Assembly (NCBI GenBank): GCA_030632625.1
Contig: DAOVUK010000274.1
Span: forward strand, 1-5,248
Direction: 5' to 3'
Length of the DNA: 5,248 nucleotides
DNA from: Gammaproteobacteria bacterium
Lineage (GTDB): Bacteria; Pseudomonadota; Gammaproteobacteria; GRL18
The position numbers and the translations under genes are program-made. The notes beneath the pieces were generated by a model. It did no database searches. It saw only the letters and a list, made by a program, of their open reading frames with translations, and had not been told where the DNA came from. Of the stretch, positions 5,070 through 5,248 are shown one piece after another; position 1 is the stretch's first letter; each line of letters opens with the position of its first letter.

Positions 5070-5248
5070 TTATTAACAAATAGATTGATATAATGTAGAA
5101 AGCCATATTTTTTATCCAAAAATCTCTTAACAGACGAAGCGAAATACTCCGTCATTCATGTCGGGGATCAGCCCCTATAAAAAATCTTTTAATATCTATT
5201 GAAATCCGTACAATAATAGATTACACTCTTACCATACCGTCGGGCTGA
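5070..5248. other. 179-bp region after arsR with no supportable gene
   Basis: AT-rich and without a convincing frame on either strand. It contains a small inverted repeat GGGG-ATCAG-CCCC (5163-5175) and a direct repeat AAAAATCTYTTAA at 5118-5130 and 5180-5192 with one mismatch. No strong terminator for arsR is seen. Confidence 0.5.

Noticed and set aside
5163..5190. Rho-independent terminator for arsR
   Set aside because: The GGGG/CCCC stem is only 4 bp and is followed by an A-rich stretch, with no adjacent T-run on either strand.
5221..5248. End of a minus-strand gene entering from the right (would end QPDGMVRV)
   Set aside because: Only eight codons are visible before the stop, which is too little to support a gene.

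Overview
The window is a stretch of an AT-leaning proteobacterial chromosome or island (GC in the low forties by eye). Protein styles (ArsR with ELCVCEL, ArsJ, arsenic-type GAPDH, COG0701 permease with a small thioredoxin-like partner) fit a gammaproteobacterium. No marker gene allows a finer placement.

Layout, left to right. Positions 1-1798 (minus strand) hold a two-gene operon: a GAPDH gene followed 31 bp later by arsJ, which runs off the left edge. In the established ArsJ pathway the GAPDH turns arsenate plus glyceraldehyde-3-phosphate into 1-arseno-3-phosphoglycerate, and the MFS permease ArsJ expels it. Positions 1799-2240 are intergenic: they carry the gap-arsJ promoter with overlapping palindromes, a perfect 28-bp palindrome of mobile-repeat character, and a possible promoter for the next gene. 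Positions 2241-3377 (plus strand) encode a soluble receiver-histidine kinase with no sensor domain and no output partner in view. It ends tail to tail with, and overlaps by four bases, a second minus-strand operon at 3374-4607: a COG0701/ArsP-type permease followed by a small CXXC thioredoxin-like protein with a cysteine-rich tail. A 108-bp divergent promoter region (4608-4715) separates this operon from arsR (4716-5069, plus strand), an arsenite-sensing repressor whose predicted promoter implies a leaderless message. Positions 5070-5248 show no supportable gene.

How the parts may work together (inference): ArsR probably represses itself and the divergent permease-thioredoxin operon. Similar operator-like sequences, including CAATGTATAT-type elements placed between the -35 and -10 boxes, also lie in the gap-arsJ promoter, so one ArsR may control both arms. 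One arm would export arsenate as an organic phosphoglycerate derivative; the other, if the permease is a true ArsP, would export trivalent organoarsenicals. No arsenate reductase (arsC), arsenite pump (arsB/acr3) or methyltransferase (arsM) is visible. Whether the histidine kinase belongs to this system or is a bystander cannot be decided from the sequence.
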